Shown piece by piece: positions 44,888 through 53,787 of a DNA stretch of 64,000 bases (position 1 is its first letter; every line of letters begins with the position of its first letter). The stretch spans positions 62,001 to 126,000 of the forward strand of contig NZ_BOQN01000066.1 in the NCBI RefSeq assembly GCF_018332695.1, given 5' to 3'. The position numbers were made by a program, and so were the translations under genes. Below the pieces are notes generated by a model that was given only the letters and a program-made list of their open reading frames with translations, ran no database searches and was not told where the DNA came from. The DNA is from Paractinoplanes toevensis (GTDB lineage: Bacteria; Actinomycetota; Actinomycetes; Mycobacteriales; Micromonosporaceae).

Positions 44888-45255
44888 GACGCACCGTTCC
44901 GGCTATCGCTTTGGCCGCGGCCGTCGTGGTCCTGCCGGCCGGGTGCGGTCGAGCGCCGGCCGCACCCGCCGTCGCCGGTTGCTCGGCCTCGCCCGGCGCA
45001 CTGACCGTGACCACCGCCGTGCTGGACGGCCGGGCCGACCCCGCACCCCATCGGGTCGCGGTGCCGCTCAACGGGACCGTGCAGGTCCGGGTCAGCGCCG
45101 ACAGGGTGCTGCAGGTGCACATCCACGGTTACGACCTCGAGTACGACGCCGCACCCGGCACCCCCGGCTGCGTGTCCTTCACCGCGGACCGGGCCGGACT
45201 GTTCGATGTGGAGGCCCACCCCGACACCCTGCTGGTGCAGCTCGAGGTTCGATGA
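44884..45255 (+). CDS. Cupredoxin-like lipoprotein, third gene of operon
   Basis: A 123-residue lipoprotein with lipobox (VLPAGC, Cys about 21). The mature part is all-beta and carries LQVHIHGYDLEY and ends FDVEAHPDTLLVQLEVR, the pattern of cupredoxin-like domains in which these histidines bind copper. Two more cysteines (VAGCSASP, TPGCVSF) may form a disulfide or join the metal site. ATG 44884 overlaps the upstream stop, and its own stop overlaps the next start (ATGA). Confidence 0.8.
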   Translation: MRRTVPAIALAAAVVVLPAGCGRAPAAPAVAGCSASPGALTVTTAVLDGRADPAPHRVAVPLNGTVQVRVSADRVLQVHIHGYDLEYDAAPGTPGCVSFTADRAGLFDVEAHPDTLLVQLEVR

Positions 45256-46487
45256 CCGTCCTGGCTCACGGCGTGGGGCAATCCACCGACCTGCCGCTCC
45301 CCCTCGACCTGGTCCTGCAGGCCGGGGCCGCCACCGTCGTCATCTCCTTCCTCGGGTCGGCGCTGCTGTGGCGCCGGTCCCGGCTGTCCCCCGCCACCGA
45401 ACGCCACCCTCGGTCGACGTGGTGGCGATTTCCCGCCCGGTTCGTGGCGTTGGCGGCCTCGATCTACATCGCGGCCGACGCGTTGTTCGGCCCACGGAAC
45501 ACCTCAAATCCGGCGGCACACGCCCTCTACGTATGGCTGTGGGTCGGGCTGATCCCGCTGAGCGTCGCCCTCGGCCCGATCTGGCGGGTCCTGAATCCCC
45601 TGCGAACGCTGTACCGGTGGCTACGCCTGGACCGCGCGGGACCCTCTGCCACCTCTATCCCCTCCCCGCGCCGCGTCGGTGCTGGGCGCTCGTTCGCTGC
45701 GCCCTGGGCGGCGACGGTGGCGCTGCTCGGGTTCGCGTGGCTGGAGCTGGTGGCGCCGGGGCGGGCCGATCCACTGGTCATCGGCATTGTTCTGGTGGGC
45801 TATGCCGTCGTGCAGCTCGGGCTGGCGGCCCGCTTCGGGGAGGACTGGTTCGGGCACGCGGACGCCTTCGAGGTCTACTCCGATCTGGCCGGGCGGCTCA
45901 GCCCAGTCCGCTGGCGGCCCTGGCTGTCCGGGCTGGCGGTGGATCATCCCGCCGGGGCCGGGCGGGCGGCCTTCCTCGCGGTGTGGTGGGGGTCGACCAT
46001 CTTCGACAGTGCCGCCGGCTCCCCCGCGTGGGCCGGGTTCGTGCAACGCCACGGGCACGCGACCGGGCTGGGCACGGCCGGTCTGGTCGCGGTCTGCGGG
46101 TTGGTCTTCCTCGGCGTACGCCGATTGGCCGGCAAACTGGACGTCACCAACTCGCTCATTCCGATCGCGGTGGGTTACACCCTCGCCCACTACCTGACGT
46201 TATTGCTGACCGAAGGGCCACGCGGAGTGCTGCTGCTGGTGCAGCAGTGGGGCCTCGCCGAGGGTGCGGCGTGGACCGTCGTGCCCGACGCGCGGGTCGT
46301 CTCGGTGCTCCAAGTGGTGCTGATTCTGGCTGGTCACGCCATCGGGGTGCTGGCCGCGCACGACCTCGCCCTGGCCGACGCGCCGCCGGGCCGGCCGCCC
46401 CTGGCCACGTTGGCCGACGAACTCCCGGTGGTGCTGTTCATGATCACCTGCACGTGGGCGGGCCTGTTCCTGCTCTTCGTCCGGTAA
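45252..46487 (+). CDS. Polytopic membrane protein, fourth gene of operon
   Basis: A 411-residue protein with about nine TM helices. It begins MTVLAHGVGQSTDLPLPLDL and contains LIPLSVALGPIWRVLNPLRTLYRWL. From memory it resembles actinobacterial membrane proteins annotated as fenitrothion hydrolase (FedB-like), an annotation with little functional support; I cannot verify this here. Coupling to a cupredoxin-like lipoprotein suggests the four proteins form one membrane complex, possibly for metal or redox chemistry. Confidence 0.8.
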   Translation: MTVLAHGVGQSTDLPLPLDLVLQAGAATVVISFLGSALLWRRSRLSPATERHPRSTWWRFPARFVALAASIYIAADALFGPRNTSNPAAHALYVWLWVGLIPLSVALGPIWRVLNPLRTLYRWLRLDRAGPSATSIPSPRRVGAGRSFAAPWAATVALLGFAWLELVAPGRADPLVIGIVLVGYAVVQLGLAARFGEDWFGHADAFEVYSDLAGRLSPVRWRPWLSGLAVDHPAGAGRAAFLAVWWGSTIFDSAAGSPAWAGFVQRHGHATGLGTAGLVAVCGLVFLGVRRLAGKLDVTNSLIPIAVGYTLAHYLTLLLTEGPRGVLLLVQQWGLAEGAAWTVVPDARVVSVLQVVLILAGHAIGVLAAHDLALADAPPGRPPLATLADELPVVLFMITCTWAGLFLLFVR

Positions 46488-46582
46488 CTGACAGTGCGAC
46501 CGCCCACGTCCCAACACATCGACACATAAAAGATCGCTAAGCTACCCGCCGTCCGACCCGACCGCCATCGAGGGAGATGTGG

Positions 46583-47563
46583 GTGACAGGCACGCCATCG
46601 GACCATCCCGATCCGTCTGACGTACCGGCCCAGCGTCCCTCCCCCGGCGAGACCGGCCCATCCGCATCGGAGCGGGCCGCGACCGAGCGTGCCGCGGCCC
46701 TGCGCGCGGTCTTCGCCGCCTCGCCGCGACCGGGCCAGTCCTCCCGCGATCGCCGCGGCTTCGGCAACTCCGGATCGCCGGCCCCGGGGCGGCCATCCGG
46801 CCGGAACGGGACCGGATCCGCGGCTACCGGCCCGGCGGGCGCGCCGCTCACCCCCGCGCGCCGGCGGCGGCGGTTGTGGCTGGTGCCGGTGGTCGCCGGA
46901 GCGCTTGCGCTCGGTGCGGTCGCGGGCGGCATCGTGGTGCACCGGGCGAAGACCACCGCCACCGGCGGCACCGCCACGGCCGACTCCAGCGGGCAGGCCG
47001 GCGTCCAGCTGCCGGCCACCGGCGTGACCGACTCACCCGTGCCGCCGTCGCCGTCGGGCGCACCGGCGGTCACGCCGAGCTCGGCGTCCGCGCCGCCGCC
47101 GTCAACGCCCACGGCGACCGCGACCGGCAAGCCCGCACCGTCGGCCTCGCCCGCGGTCACCGGCCGCGCCAACCCGGGCGGCGCCAACCTGGCCCTGGGC
47201 CGGACGGCCACCGCGTCCAGCATCGAGTCCGCCCCCTGGCCGGCCTCGGCCGCCGTGGACGGCGACATGGCGAGCCGCTGGAGCAGCGGCTTCGCCGACC
47301 CGCAGTGGATCAAGGTCGATCTGGGTGCGGTCTGGGCGATCAGCGACGTACGCCTGGCCTGGGAGCACGCCTACGCCGTCAGCTACCGCGTCGACCTCTC
47401 GCTCGACGGGAGCCACTGGTCGACGGTCTACCGGACCACCGCCGGAACCGACGGCATCCGCGACGTTCCGGTGGCCAGGGTGCCGGCCCGCTACGTCCGC
47501 GTCTACGGCATCAAGCGGGTCAGCCAGTACGGCTATTCGCTGCAGGAACTCGAGGTCCGTTAA
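46583..47563 (+). CDS. Single-pass membrane protein with discoidin (F5/8 type C) domain
   Basis: About 326 residues. A Pro/Ser/Gly-rich cytoplasmic N-terminus leads to one TM helix (about residues 99-119, LWLVPVVAGALALGAVAGGIV), a Pro/Thr/Ser-rich linker and a C-terminal discoidin domain (NLALGRTATASSIES, DGDMASRWSSGFADPQWIKVDLG, RYVRVYGIKR) that should bind glycans outside the cell. GTG 46583 is preferred because GGGAG stands six bases upstream; ATG 46577 would sit against it. Its TAA stop shares TTAA with the convergent FGE-like gene. Confidence 0.85.
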   Translation: MTGTPSDHPDPSDVPAQRPSPGETGPSASERAATERAAALRAVFAASPRPGQSSRDRRGFGNSGSPAPGRPSGRNGTGSAATGPAGAPLTPARRRRRLWLVPVVAGALALGAVAGGIVVHRAKTTATGGTATADSSGQAGVQLPATGVTDSPVPPSPSGAPAVTPSSASAPPPSTPTATATGKPAPSASPAVTGRANPGGANLALGRTATASSIESAPWPASAAVDGDMASRWSSGFADPQWIKVDLGAVWAISDVRLAWEHAYAVSYRVDLSLDGSHWSTVYRTTAGTDGIRDVPVARVPARYVRVYGIKRVSQYGYSLQELEVR

Positions 47564-48216
47564 CGGGCGACCCGGAACCCGACGTCGTCGAGCCGCAGTG
47601 CCGGGTGGCTGCGCCGGCGCACCGAGGCCCGGCAGCTCCAGTGCTCGTCGAACCAGCCGCCGCCGCGCAGCACCCGGTAGGTGCCGTAGACCTCGGCGTC
47701 GTAGACGTCCCAGCACCAGTCCCAGGTGTTGCCGAGCATGTCGTACAGGCCCCACGGGTTCGGGGCCTTGCCGCCGACGTCGTGGATCCGCTCCTCGGAG
47801 TTACCGCGGTACCAGGCGACATCGTCGAGCGGCCCGTAGCGCGGGCCCGCGGTTCCGGCGCGGCACGCGTACTCCCATTCGGCCTCCGTCGGCAGCCGGT
47901 AGCCGTCCGCCGAGTCGTCCCAGGCGATGTCCTCGGCGTCGATGGCGTAGGCGGGCCGGAGCCCCTCCCGCGCGGAGAGCGCGTTGCAGAAGCGCACCGC
48001 ATCCCACCAGGACACCCCCTCGACGGGCCGGTTGTCACCCCGGGCGGTGCCCGGCCGCTCCCCGGTGATCTCGAAATACTGTGCCTGGGTGACCGGGACC
48101 GTGCCGAGCCGGAACGGTGCGATGTCCACCGGCCACACCCGCTGCGTCCGGCGGTCCGAGAGCGTCACCCGTCCCGGCGGCAGGCCGGTCATGTCGATAG
48201 TCACGTCAGTGACCAT
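47560..48216 (-). CDS. FGE/SUMF1-fold protein lacking the catalytic cysteines
   Basis: A 218-residue protein of the formylglycine-generating enzyme fold: VTQAQYFEITGERPG, EGVSWWDAVRFCNALS, YRLPTEAEWEYACRAG, NPWGLYDMLGNTWDWCWD and RVLRGGGWFDEHWSCRASVRR. In true FGE the segment after RGG holds two active-site cysteines; here FDEHW occupies that place and only the later Cys before RAS remains. So sulfatase activation is unlikely, and a binding or other oxidoreductase role within the C-type-lectin-like fold is more probable. ATG 48216 lies one base after the M48 protease stop, implying cotranscription. Confidence 0.88.
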   Translation of the reverse strand: MVTDVTIDMTGLPPGRVTLSDRRTQRVWPVDIAPFRLGTVPVTQAQYFEITGERPGTARGDNRPVEGVSWWDAVRFCNALSAREGLRPAYAIDAEDIAWDDSADGYRLPTEAEWEYACRAGTAGPRYGPLDDVAWYRGNSEERIHDVGGKAPNPWGLYDMLGNTWDWCWDVYDAEVYGTYRVLRGGGWFDEHWSCRASVRRRSHPALRLDDVGFRVAR

Positions 48217-48217
48217 G

Positions 48218-49357
48218 TCACCTGGTCGGCGACGACGAGCGAAGCCGTGCGACGGGCCGGCGCGTCGGTGCGAGGCCACCGTCGGCCACCACCCGGCGCA
48301 CCCGGTCGGCGAAACTGCCCATCTCCGCGTCGATGCGGGCCGAGACCGGCTCCACCAGCGTCACCGCGGCCGGGTGCGCGGGCCGCTTCTCGAGCATCTC
48401 GGAACGCAGTCCGGACGGCGGGTGCGAGCCGAACAGCGACGCCTCGGTGTGCCGGCTGAGCTGCCGCAGCAGCGGAAGGTTCGGCGCCTGGTTGGTGCGG
48501 GCGGCGTCCGAGGCCGTCCGCCAGGCCGCCATCCCGTGGCCGGCCCGGGCCTCCCGCTGGATCACCGTGTCGATCGCGGTGTGCAGCAGCAGGTGATCGG
48601 ACAGCCGGACGGCGGCGGCCGTGCCGCCCGCCCGGGCACCCAGCTCGTCGGCGAGGTACTCGGCGCGCTGCGAGTCACCAAGGCTGGTCCACAGCAGAAC
48701 CAGCTGGAGCAGCATCGCCGCTCGCGAGATGACCCAGCCGATCGATCGGGAGACCGCCTCGACGAACCCGCCCACCCCGGGGCCGGCCGGCGCGAAGAGC
48801 CCGGCGACCTGGGCGAGCGTGGTCTCGGCGACCAGGGTCAACGGCCCGCGGCGCACGTCGCCGTTCACGAAGTGCCCGAGCTCGTGCCCGATCAGCGCGA
48901 CCCGCTCCTGCGGATCGAGAGTCGCCCACAGCGGAACGCCGAGGTACAGAACCCGGCGGCGGCGCAGACCCACGGTGGTGGTGAACGCGTTCAGCTCGTA
49001 GCCGAGCAGAACGACGTGCGGCGCCGGCGCCCCGATTGCCGCGGCGACCCGCTCGACCAGGGCGAAGAGCTCCGGCGAGGTGGACCGGTCCGCCTGGCGT
49101 GTTCCATCGCTGAGCGCCGCGAGCCGCCCGAGTCGGGGCCGCAGCACGATCGCTACCCCGAGCAGCAGCAGGCCCAGAGCCTTCGACAGGATGCCCGGCG
49201 CGGCCAGCAGGATCCAGACCGCGAACGCGAGGATCATGCAGGACCGGCGACCGTGGCCGCGACCCCGATTCAGAACACCGTGGCGGCCGGCACGTCCCGG
49301 TAACCCGGTGGAGACGCTGCGTCCCACGCCTTCGACCGTGGCGGTTCTGAGCGACAT
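48218..49357 (-). CDS. M48-family membrane metalloprotease
   Basis: A protein of up to 379 residues. It carries the zinc motif HELGH (in ALIGHELGHFVNGD) and the third ligand in AEYLADELGA, as in HtpX/Ste24-type M48 proteases. There are TM segments near the N-terminus (ILAFAVWILLAAPGILSKALGLLLLGVAIVL region) and in the middle. It probably degrades or processes membrane proteins. The start is uncertain: ATG 49357 has GGGAAAG upstream, while ATG 49237 sits directly before the first TM helix. The FGE-fold gene follows after one base. Confidence 0.9.
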   Translation of the reverse strand: MSLRTATVEGVGRSVSTGLPGRAGRHGVLNRGRGHGRRSCMILAFAVWILLAAPGILSKALGLLLLGVAIVLRPRLGRLAALSDGTRQADRSTSPELFALVERVAAAIGAPAPHVVLLGYELNAFTTTVGLRRRRVLYLGVPLWATLDPQERVALIGHELGHFVNGDVRRGPLTLVAETTLAQVAGLFAPAGPGVGGFVEAVSRSIGWVISRAAMLLQLVLLWTSLGDSQRAEYLADELGARAGGTAAAVRLSDHLLLHTAIDTVIQREARAGHGMAAWRTASDAARTNQAPNLPLLRQLSRHTEASLFGSHPPSGLRSEMLEKRPAHPAAVTLVEPVSARIDAEMGSFADRVRRVVADGGLAPTRRPVARLRSSSPTR

Positions 49358-49412
49358 GCACGACTTTCCCGCCAGGATGCGGCTATTGCACAGCGTCGAT
49401 ACGTTGGCGCCC

Positions 49413-50180
49413 ATGTTGCGAAAGATCCTTGCCGGCACTGCTGCCGGCCTCCTCGCACTATCCCTGTCCGCCACGCCCGCCCACGCGGTCGCCAACGGCG
49501 AGGAGGTGCCCGACGGTCACTACACGTTCTCGGTGAAGCTGACCATGACCGGCATCCCCACCGCCGACGGCGGCAAACGCAACAGCGGGTGCTCGGGAGC
49601 ACTCATCTCGGCCCGCTGGATCATCACGGCCGGGCACTGCTTCCGCGACGCGAACGGCGTCCGGGTGGAACGCCCGGTCGCCGACATCACCACCGCGGAC
49701 GTGGGCCGCACCGACGTCACCGACACCAGCCACGGCATCCAGACCACGATCGTCGCGGTGCGCCAGTCGCCCACGGCCGACGTGGCGGTGGCCCAGCTGG
49801 CCGAGCCGGTGCGCGGCGTCCGGCCCATCACGCTGAGCAACAAAGCGCCGAAGATCGGCGCGATCCTCCGGGTCACCGGTTACGGCTCGGTGACCAGCAC
49901 CAACCCGACGCCGGTCACCCATCTGCGCACCGGCCAGCTGAAGGTGGTCGAGCTCGGCGACACCGAGGTCGGCCTGAACGGGTACGCTCCCGCGCCGGAC
50001 ACCACCCCGTGTCCGTACGACTCGGGCGCACCGTACTTCGTGGAGCGCGGACGGCAGTGGCCCCGCCTGGTGGCCGTGGTCAGCAACGGCCCGAGCTGCC
50101 CGCACACCGAGATCGAGAACGGCGCCCGAACCGACAACATCACCCAGTGGATCCGCACCGCGATCCGCTCCGGTAGCTGA
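49413..50180 (+). CDS. Secreted trypsin-like serine protease (S1)
   Basis: A 255-residue chymotrypsin-fold protease with a signal peptide (MLRKILAGTAAGLLALSLSA, cleavage near HA-VANGE). The triad is visible: His in ITAGHCF, Asp in TADVAVAQL and Ser in CPYDSGAPYF. The Ser motif deviates from GDSGGP in its flanking residues. Cysteines in GCSGAL/AGHC form the usual disulfide. No propeptide-like region precedes the mature start. It is divergent from the M48 gene by 55 bp and followed by a strong hairpin. Confidence 0.9.
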   Translation: MLRKILAGTAAGLLALSLSATPAHAVANGEEVPDGHYTFSVKLTMTGIPTADGGKRNSGCSGALISARWIITAGHCFRDANGVRVERPVADITTADVGRTDVTDTSHGIQTTIVAVRQSPTADVAVAQLAEPVRGVRPITLSNKAPKIGAILRVTGYGSVTSTNPTPVTHLRTGQLKVVELGDTEVGLNGYAPAPDTTPCPYDSGAPYFVERGRQWPRLVAVVSNGPSCPHTEIENGARTDNITQWIRTAIRSGS

Positions 50181-50212
50181 TGTCTCACCAGCGCCGGTAG
50201 AGGTCGGCCAGT

Positions 50213-50243
50213 CCGACCAGGACCACGCCGTGGTCCTGGTCGG
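50213..50243 (+). terminator. Strong hairpin downstream of the trypsin-like gene
   Basis: CCGACCAGGACCAC (50213-50226) and GTGGTCCTGGTCGG (50230-50243) are perfectly complementary 14-bp arms around a 3-base loop. There is no T-run, as is common for actinobacterial terminators. It lies 33 bp after the stop codon. The rest of the 188-bp gap holds nothing else I can name. Confidence 0.6.
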
Positions 50244-50368
50244 CGGCCGCAACCACCTATACGGGTGCTCGAAACGCTTGGCGGTGTTGTCGGTCAAAAG
50301 TGCGCCGCGCGGGTGGAATGTAGATCTATTGACTGACCTTCGGCGGGGGCGGTGCTTGACTCGCTGTC

Positions 50369-51382
50369 ATGCCCATCAAGCGTTATGGCGTTCTTCGTGC
50401 GGCGGTTATCGATCGGCGGATCGAAACGAGCGACACGCCGCATTACCAAATACATTTGCGGGCCGCCGGTGTGGATTATCGGGCCGCGGTCAACGTGCGG
50501 TCGCAGCAACGGCCGCCCGAACTGCTCTATCTGGGCGTGGACAACTTCGCGCACCCGGTCCTGGCGCAGGTCCTCGGGCTGCCGGACGGGTTCACCGAGC
50601 TCGGCGGGCAGGCCGGTGGGCCGGCGCTCGACTACATCCGGAGCAATCTCTTCCAGCGGGAGGCGATGCGGCCGGTGCCAACGGCCGCGCCCGGGCCGGA
50701 GAACGATCTCGGCGATTTTCTCGATCATTATGCTCGGCGCGCACTCGGGGACGCCGAAGCCCGGGCATTTGTATTCGGACAGGCCTGGGGTCCGGAACCG
50801 AACACCCCGGACAAGATATTTCATTTCTCGCCGGGCAATGGCGTTCATGACGTGCACATGAACCAGGGAAACAGTGGGCGATTCGCCGGTGATGACGGGG
50901 TTTTCCAGGACGGCGGGCTGCTGCTGCACTTCCCGGACGGCACCTGGGTGGCGATCTTCCTCGCCTTCCAGTCCCAGTCGTTCCACACCGACGACACCAC
51001 CGGCCACTCGTTGCCGGTGATCGCGGAACCCGGGCCGGCCCCGACGCCGGGGCCCGGCGAACCCGATCATCTCGTACGCATCGTGGGCGCTCTCGCCAAC
51101 CCGGCCGGGCCGGCTCCCGAGCCCGAATCGGTCACGCTGCTCAATGCGAGCCCGGACGAGATCGACCTGACCGGCTGGGCTCTGGTCGACCGGGCCGGCA
51201 ACCGCCACCCGCTCGGCGGGCGGTTCCCGGCCGGTGACACTCTCCGGGTCGGCACGGCGCCGATGGAGCTGGGCAACCGCGGCGGGACGATCACCCTGCT
51301 CGACGCGCGCGGCCTGAAGGTGGACGGCGTCGGCTACACCGCCGACCAGGCCGGCCGGGAGGGCTGGACGATCACCTTCTGA
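50369..51382 (+). CDS. DUF2278 protein with C-terminal lamin-tail-like domain
   Basis: A 337-residue protein starting MPIKRYGVLRAAVIDRR, typical of DUF2278. Conserved stretches include HYQIHLRAAGVDYRAAVNV, LDYIRSNLF, and KIFHFSPGNGVHDVHMNQGN followed by DDGVFQDGGLLLHF. A Pro/Gly linker near 225 joins a beta-sandwich of about 100 residues (VTLLNASPDEIDLTGWALVDRAG) resembling the lamin-tail domain. No signal peptide is present. The biochemical role of DUF2278 is unknown to me. Confidence 0.88.
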   Translation: MPIKRYGVLRAAVIDRRIETSDTPHYQIHLRAAGVDYRAAVNVRSQQRPPELLYLGVDNFAHPVLAQVLGLPDGFTELGGQAGGPALDYIRSNLFQREAMRPVPTAAPGPENDLGDFLDHYARRALGDAEARAFVFGQAWGPEPNTPDKIFHFSPGNGVHDVHMNQGNSGRFAGDDGVFQDGGLLLHFPDGTWVAIFLAFQSQSFHTDDTTGHSLPVIAEPGPAPTPGPGEPDHLVRIVGALANPAGPAPEPESVTLLNASPDEIDLTGWALVDRAGNRHPLGGRFPAGDTLRVGTAPMELGNRGGTITLLDARGLKVDGVGYTADQAGREGWTITF

Positions 51383-51492
51383 CTGCGGGCGCGGGCGGCC
51401 GGGCCCGCCCGGCGCGGGCGCGCGGAGCGGATGGGTCGCCTGGCTGGAACTGAGTGCCACGGGACTTCGGGCTGCGCGTACCGGAAAAAGAG

Positions 51493-51520
51493 CGGCCCCG
51501 CCGCTCGCGCGACGGGGCCG
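51493..51520. terminator. Bidirectional intrinsic terminator
   Basis: CGGCCCCG (51493-51500) and CGGGGCCG (51513-51520) form an 8-bp stem between two convergent genes. It is flanked by AAAAAG on the left and TTT on the right, so the minus-strand transcript of the MMPL gene ends in a U-rich tract. CCGGAAA and TTTCCGG outside the stem are also complementary. Confidence 0.7.
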
Positions 51521-51531
51521 TTTCCGGGTGA

Positions 51532-53706
51532 TCAGACGCTGACCAGGTCCTTCTCCTTCGGGTCCTGGTCGGTCTCGGCGGCGGCCAGTTGCTTGGTGAG
51601 CTGTTCGCCCTCGACGTCGACGTTCGGGAGGATCCGGTCGAGCCAGGCCGGCAGCCACCAGGCGGCCTTGCCGAACAGCGACAGCACGGCCGGCACGATG
51701 GTCATGCGGACCAGGAAGGCGTCCACCGCCACCCCGAACGCCAGTGCGAAGCCGAGGGTCTTGATGATGGTGTCGTCGGCGAGGATGAAGCCGGCGAACA
51801 CGCTCATCATGATCAGGGCGGCGGCGGTGACGACCCGGGCGCCGTGTTTCATGCCGCTGACCACCGCGTCGTTCGGGGCCGCGCCGTGCACGAACTCCTC
51901 CCGGGTGCGGGTGACCAGGAAAACCTCGTAGTCCATGGCCAGGCCGAACAGGATACCGATCAGGAAGATCGGCATCAGGCTGATGATCGGGCCGGTCGCG
52001 CTGACCCCGAGCAGACCGGCCAGATGTCCCTGCTGGAAGACGAACACCACGGCACCGAAGGTCGCGGCCACGCTCAGCAGGAAACCCAAGGTCGCTTTCA
52101 GCGGCACCAGGATGCTGCGGAAGACCAGCATGAGCAGGATAAAAGCAAGACCCACGACGATCGCCAGGTACGGCACCAGAGCTTTGGTGATCTTGTCGGT
52201 GACGTCGATGTTGATCGCGGTGGTACCGGTGACGGCCAGGTCGGCGCCGTCGATGGTCAGGCCGCGGATCGCGGTGACCAGGTTCTTGGTGGCTTCGTCG
52301 GTGCCGCCGCTGCCGGGGATCACGGTCAGCATGGCGGTGTCGCCGGCCTGGTTCATGGCCGGGGTGGTGACCAGCACGACGTCGTCGAGTTTGCCGATGA
52401 TCGCCTGGGCGTCGGCCGCGGCGGCCTTGGTGGTGTTCTCGACGACCACGATCAGCGGACCGTTGAACCCGGCCCCGAAACCCTCGGCGAGCTGGTCGTA
52501 AGCCTTGCGCTGGGTGCTGTCGGGGGCCGCGGTGCTGTCGTCGGGCAGGGCGAGCTGCAGGTCGAGGGCCGGCAGGGCGGCCACGGTGATCGCGCCGAGG
52601 GTGAGCACCAGGGCGAGGATCCGGTTCTTCAGGATGATCCGGGCCCAGCGCTCGCCGAACGGCATCTTGCCGGTCGGCGGCCGCATCGTGGTGCGGTCCT
52701 TCTTCGGCAGCACCTTGCGGCCGGCGAGACCGAGCAGCGCGGGCGTGAGGGTCAGCGTGATGATCACGGCCATCAGCACCGTGCCGGCGGCGGCCAGGCC
52801 CATCGCGGTCAGGAACGGGATGCCGGTGACCGACAGCGCGGCCAGCGCGATGATCACGGTGAGGCCGGCGAACACCACGGCCGAGCCGGCGGTGCCGGTG
52901 GCGCGGCCCGCGGCCTCCTCGCCGTCGCGGCCCTGGGCCAGCTCGTGCCGGAAGCGGGAGACGATGAACAGGGCGTAGTCGATGCCGACGGCCAGGCCGA
53001 GCATGGTGGCCAGCGCGCTGGTCGACGACGACAGGTCGAAGAAGCCGGTCGCGATCTGGATGCCGCCCATGCCCAGGCCGACGCCGATGACCGCGGTGAG
53101 CAGCGGCAGCCCGGCCGCGATCAGGGCACCGAACGTGATCACCAGGACGATCGCGGCGATGATGATGCCGATGCCCTCGGTGGACTGGCTGCTCTCGGCG
53201 ACGACGGTCGACTCGCCGGAGAAGTCGACCTCGATGCCGGCGCTCTCGGCGCTGCGGCCGGCCGCGAACAGCCCGTCCCGGGCGGCGTCGGTGACCTCGG
53301 TGGCGTCGACCGCGTAGCTGACCGTGGCGTAGGCGGTCTGCGCGTCGGCGGAGACCGTCTTGGCGGTGAACGGGTCGGCCACCGACACGACCTGCGGGGC
53401 CTTCGCCAGCTCGGCGACGGCCTTCTCGATGGCGGCCTTCTGGGTGGTGCCGGTCAGCTTGGCGTCGCCGCCGACGGTGAAGACGACCTTGGAGGTGGTG
53501 CCGTCGGAGCCGGAGCCGAACTTCTCCTCCAGCACGTCGAGCGCGCGGGACGACTCGGTGCCGGGGATCGAGAACGCGTCGCTGGTCGGCCCGGACAGCG
53601 TTGCCGCACCGACCCCGAACAGGGCGAGCACGGCCACCCAGAGCAGGGCCACCAAACCGCGGCGGCGGAACGAGAACCGGCCGAGCCGGTACAGCAAGGT
53701 CGCCAC
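51532..53706 (-). CDS. MMPL-family (RND-type) transporter
   Basis: A 724-residue exporter with 12 TM helices in two halves, each with a large extracytoplasmic loop after its first helix. Signatures are LGLAVGIDYALFIVSRFRHEL in the first half and FGLAMDYEVFLVTRTREE in the second, containing the proton-relay Asp-Tyr pairs. Such proteins move lipids or drugs. The GTG at 53706 has GGAGG six bases upstream. A divergent TetR gene with two operators in the gap makes substrate-induced expression likely. No lipid synthesis gene is nearby, so drug export is as likely as lipid export. Confidence 0.95.
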   Translation of the reverse strand: MATLLYRLGRFSFRRRGLVALLWVAVLALFGVGAATLSGPTSDAFSIPGTESSRALDVLEEKFGSGSDGTTSKVVFTVGGDAKLTGTTQKAAIEKAVAELAKAPQVVSVADPFTAKTVSADAQTAYATVSYAVDATEVTDAARDGLFAAGRSAESAGIEVDFSGESTVVAESSQSTEGIGIIIAAIVLVITFGALIAAGLPLLTAVIGVGLGMGGIQIATGFFDLSSSTSALATMLGLAVGIDYALFIVSRFRHELAQGRDGEEAAGRATGTAGSAVVFAGLTVIIALAALSVTGIPFLTAMGLAAAGTVLMAVIITLTLTPALLGLAGRKVLPKKDRTTMRPPTGKMPFGERWARIILKNRILALVLTLGAITVAALPALDLQLALPDDSTAAPDSTQRKAYDQLAEGFGAGFNGPLIVVVENTTKAAAADAQAIIGKLDDVVLVTTPAMNQAGDTAMLTVIPGSGGTDEATKNLVTAIRGLTIDGADLAVTGTTAINIDVTDKITKALVPYLAIVVGLAFILLMLVFRSILVPLKATLGFLLSVAATFGAVVFVFQQGHLAGLLGVSATGPIISLMPIFLIGILFGLAMDYEVFLVTRTREEFVHGAAPNDAVVSGMKHGARVVTAAALIMMSVFAGFILADDTIIKTLGFALAFGVAVDAFLVRMTIVPAVLSLFGKAAWWLPAWLDRILPNVDVEGEQLTKQLAAAETDQDPKEKDLVSV

Positions 53707-53787
53707 GTAAATCCTCCAGGCATCTGTCCAAGTGCGGCGCGTCGGTATCTCTTCGGCATCGCCACCGTAGAACTGAGCCTTGCCATG

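Noticed and set aside
47560..48216. Sulfatase-activating formylglycine-generating enzyme
   Set aside because: Fold segments match, but the catalytic cysteine pair is absent and no sulfatase gene is in the window.
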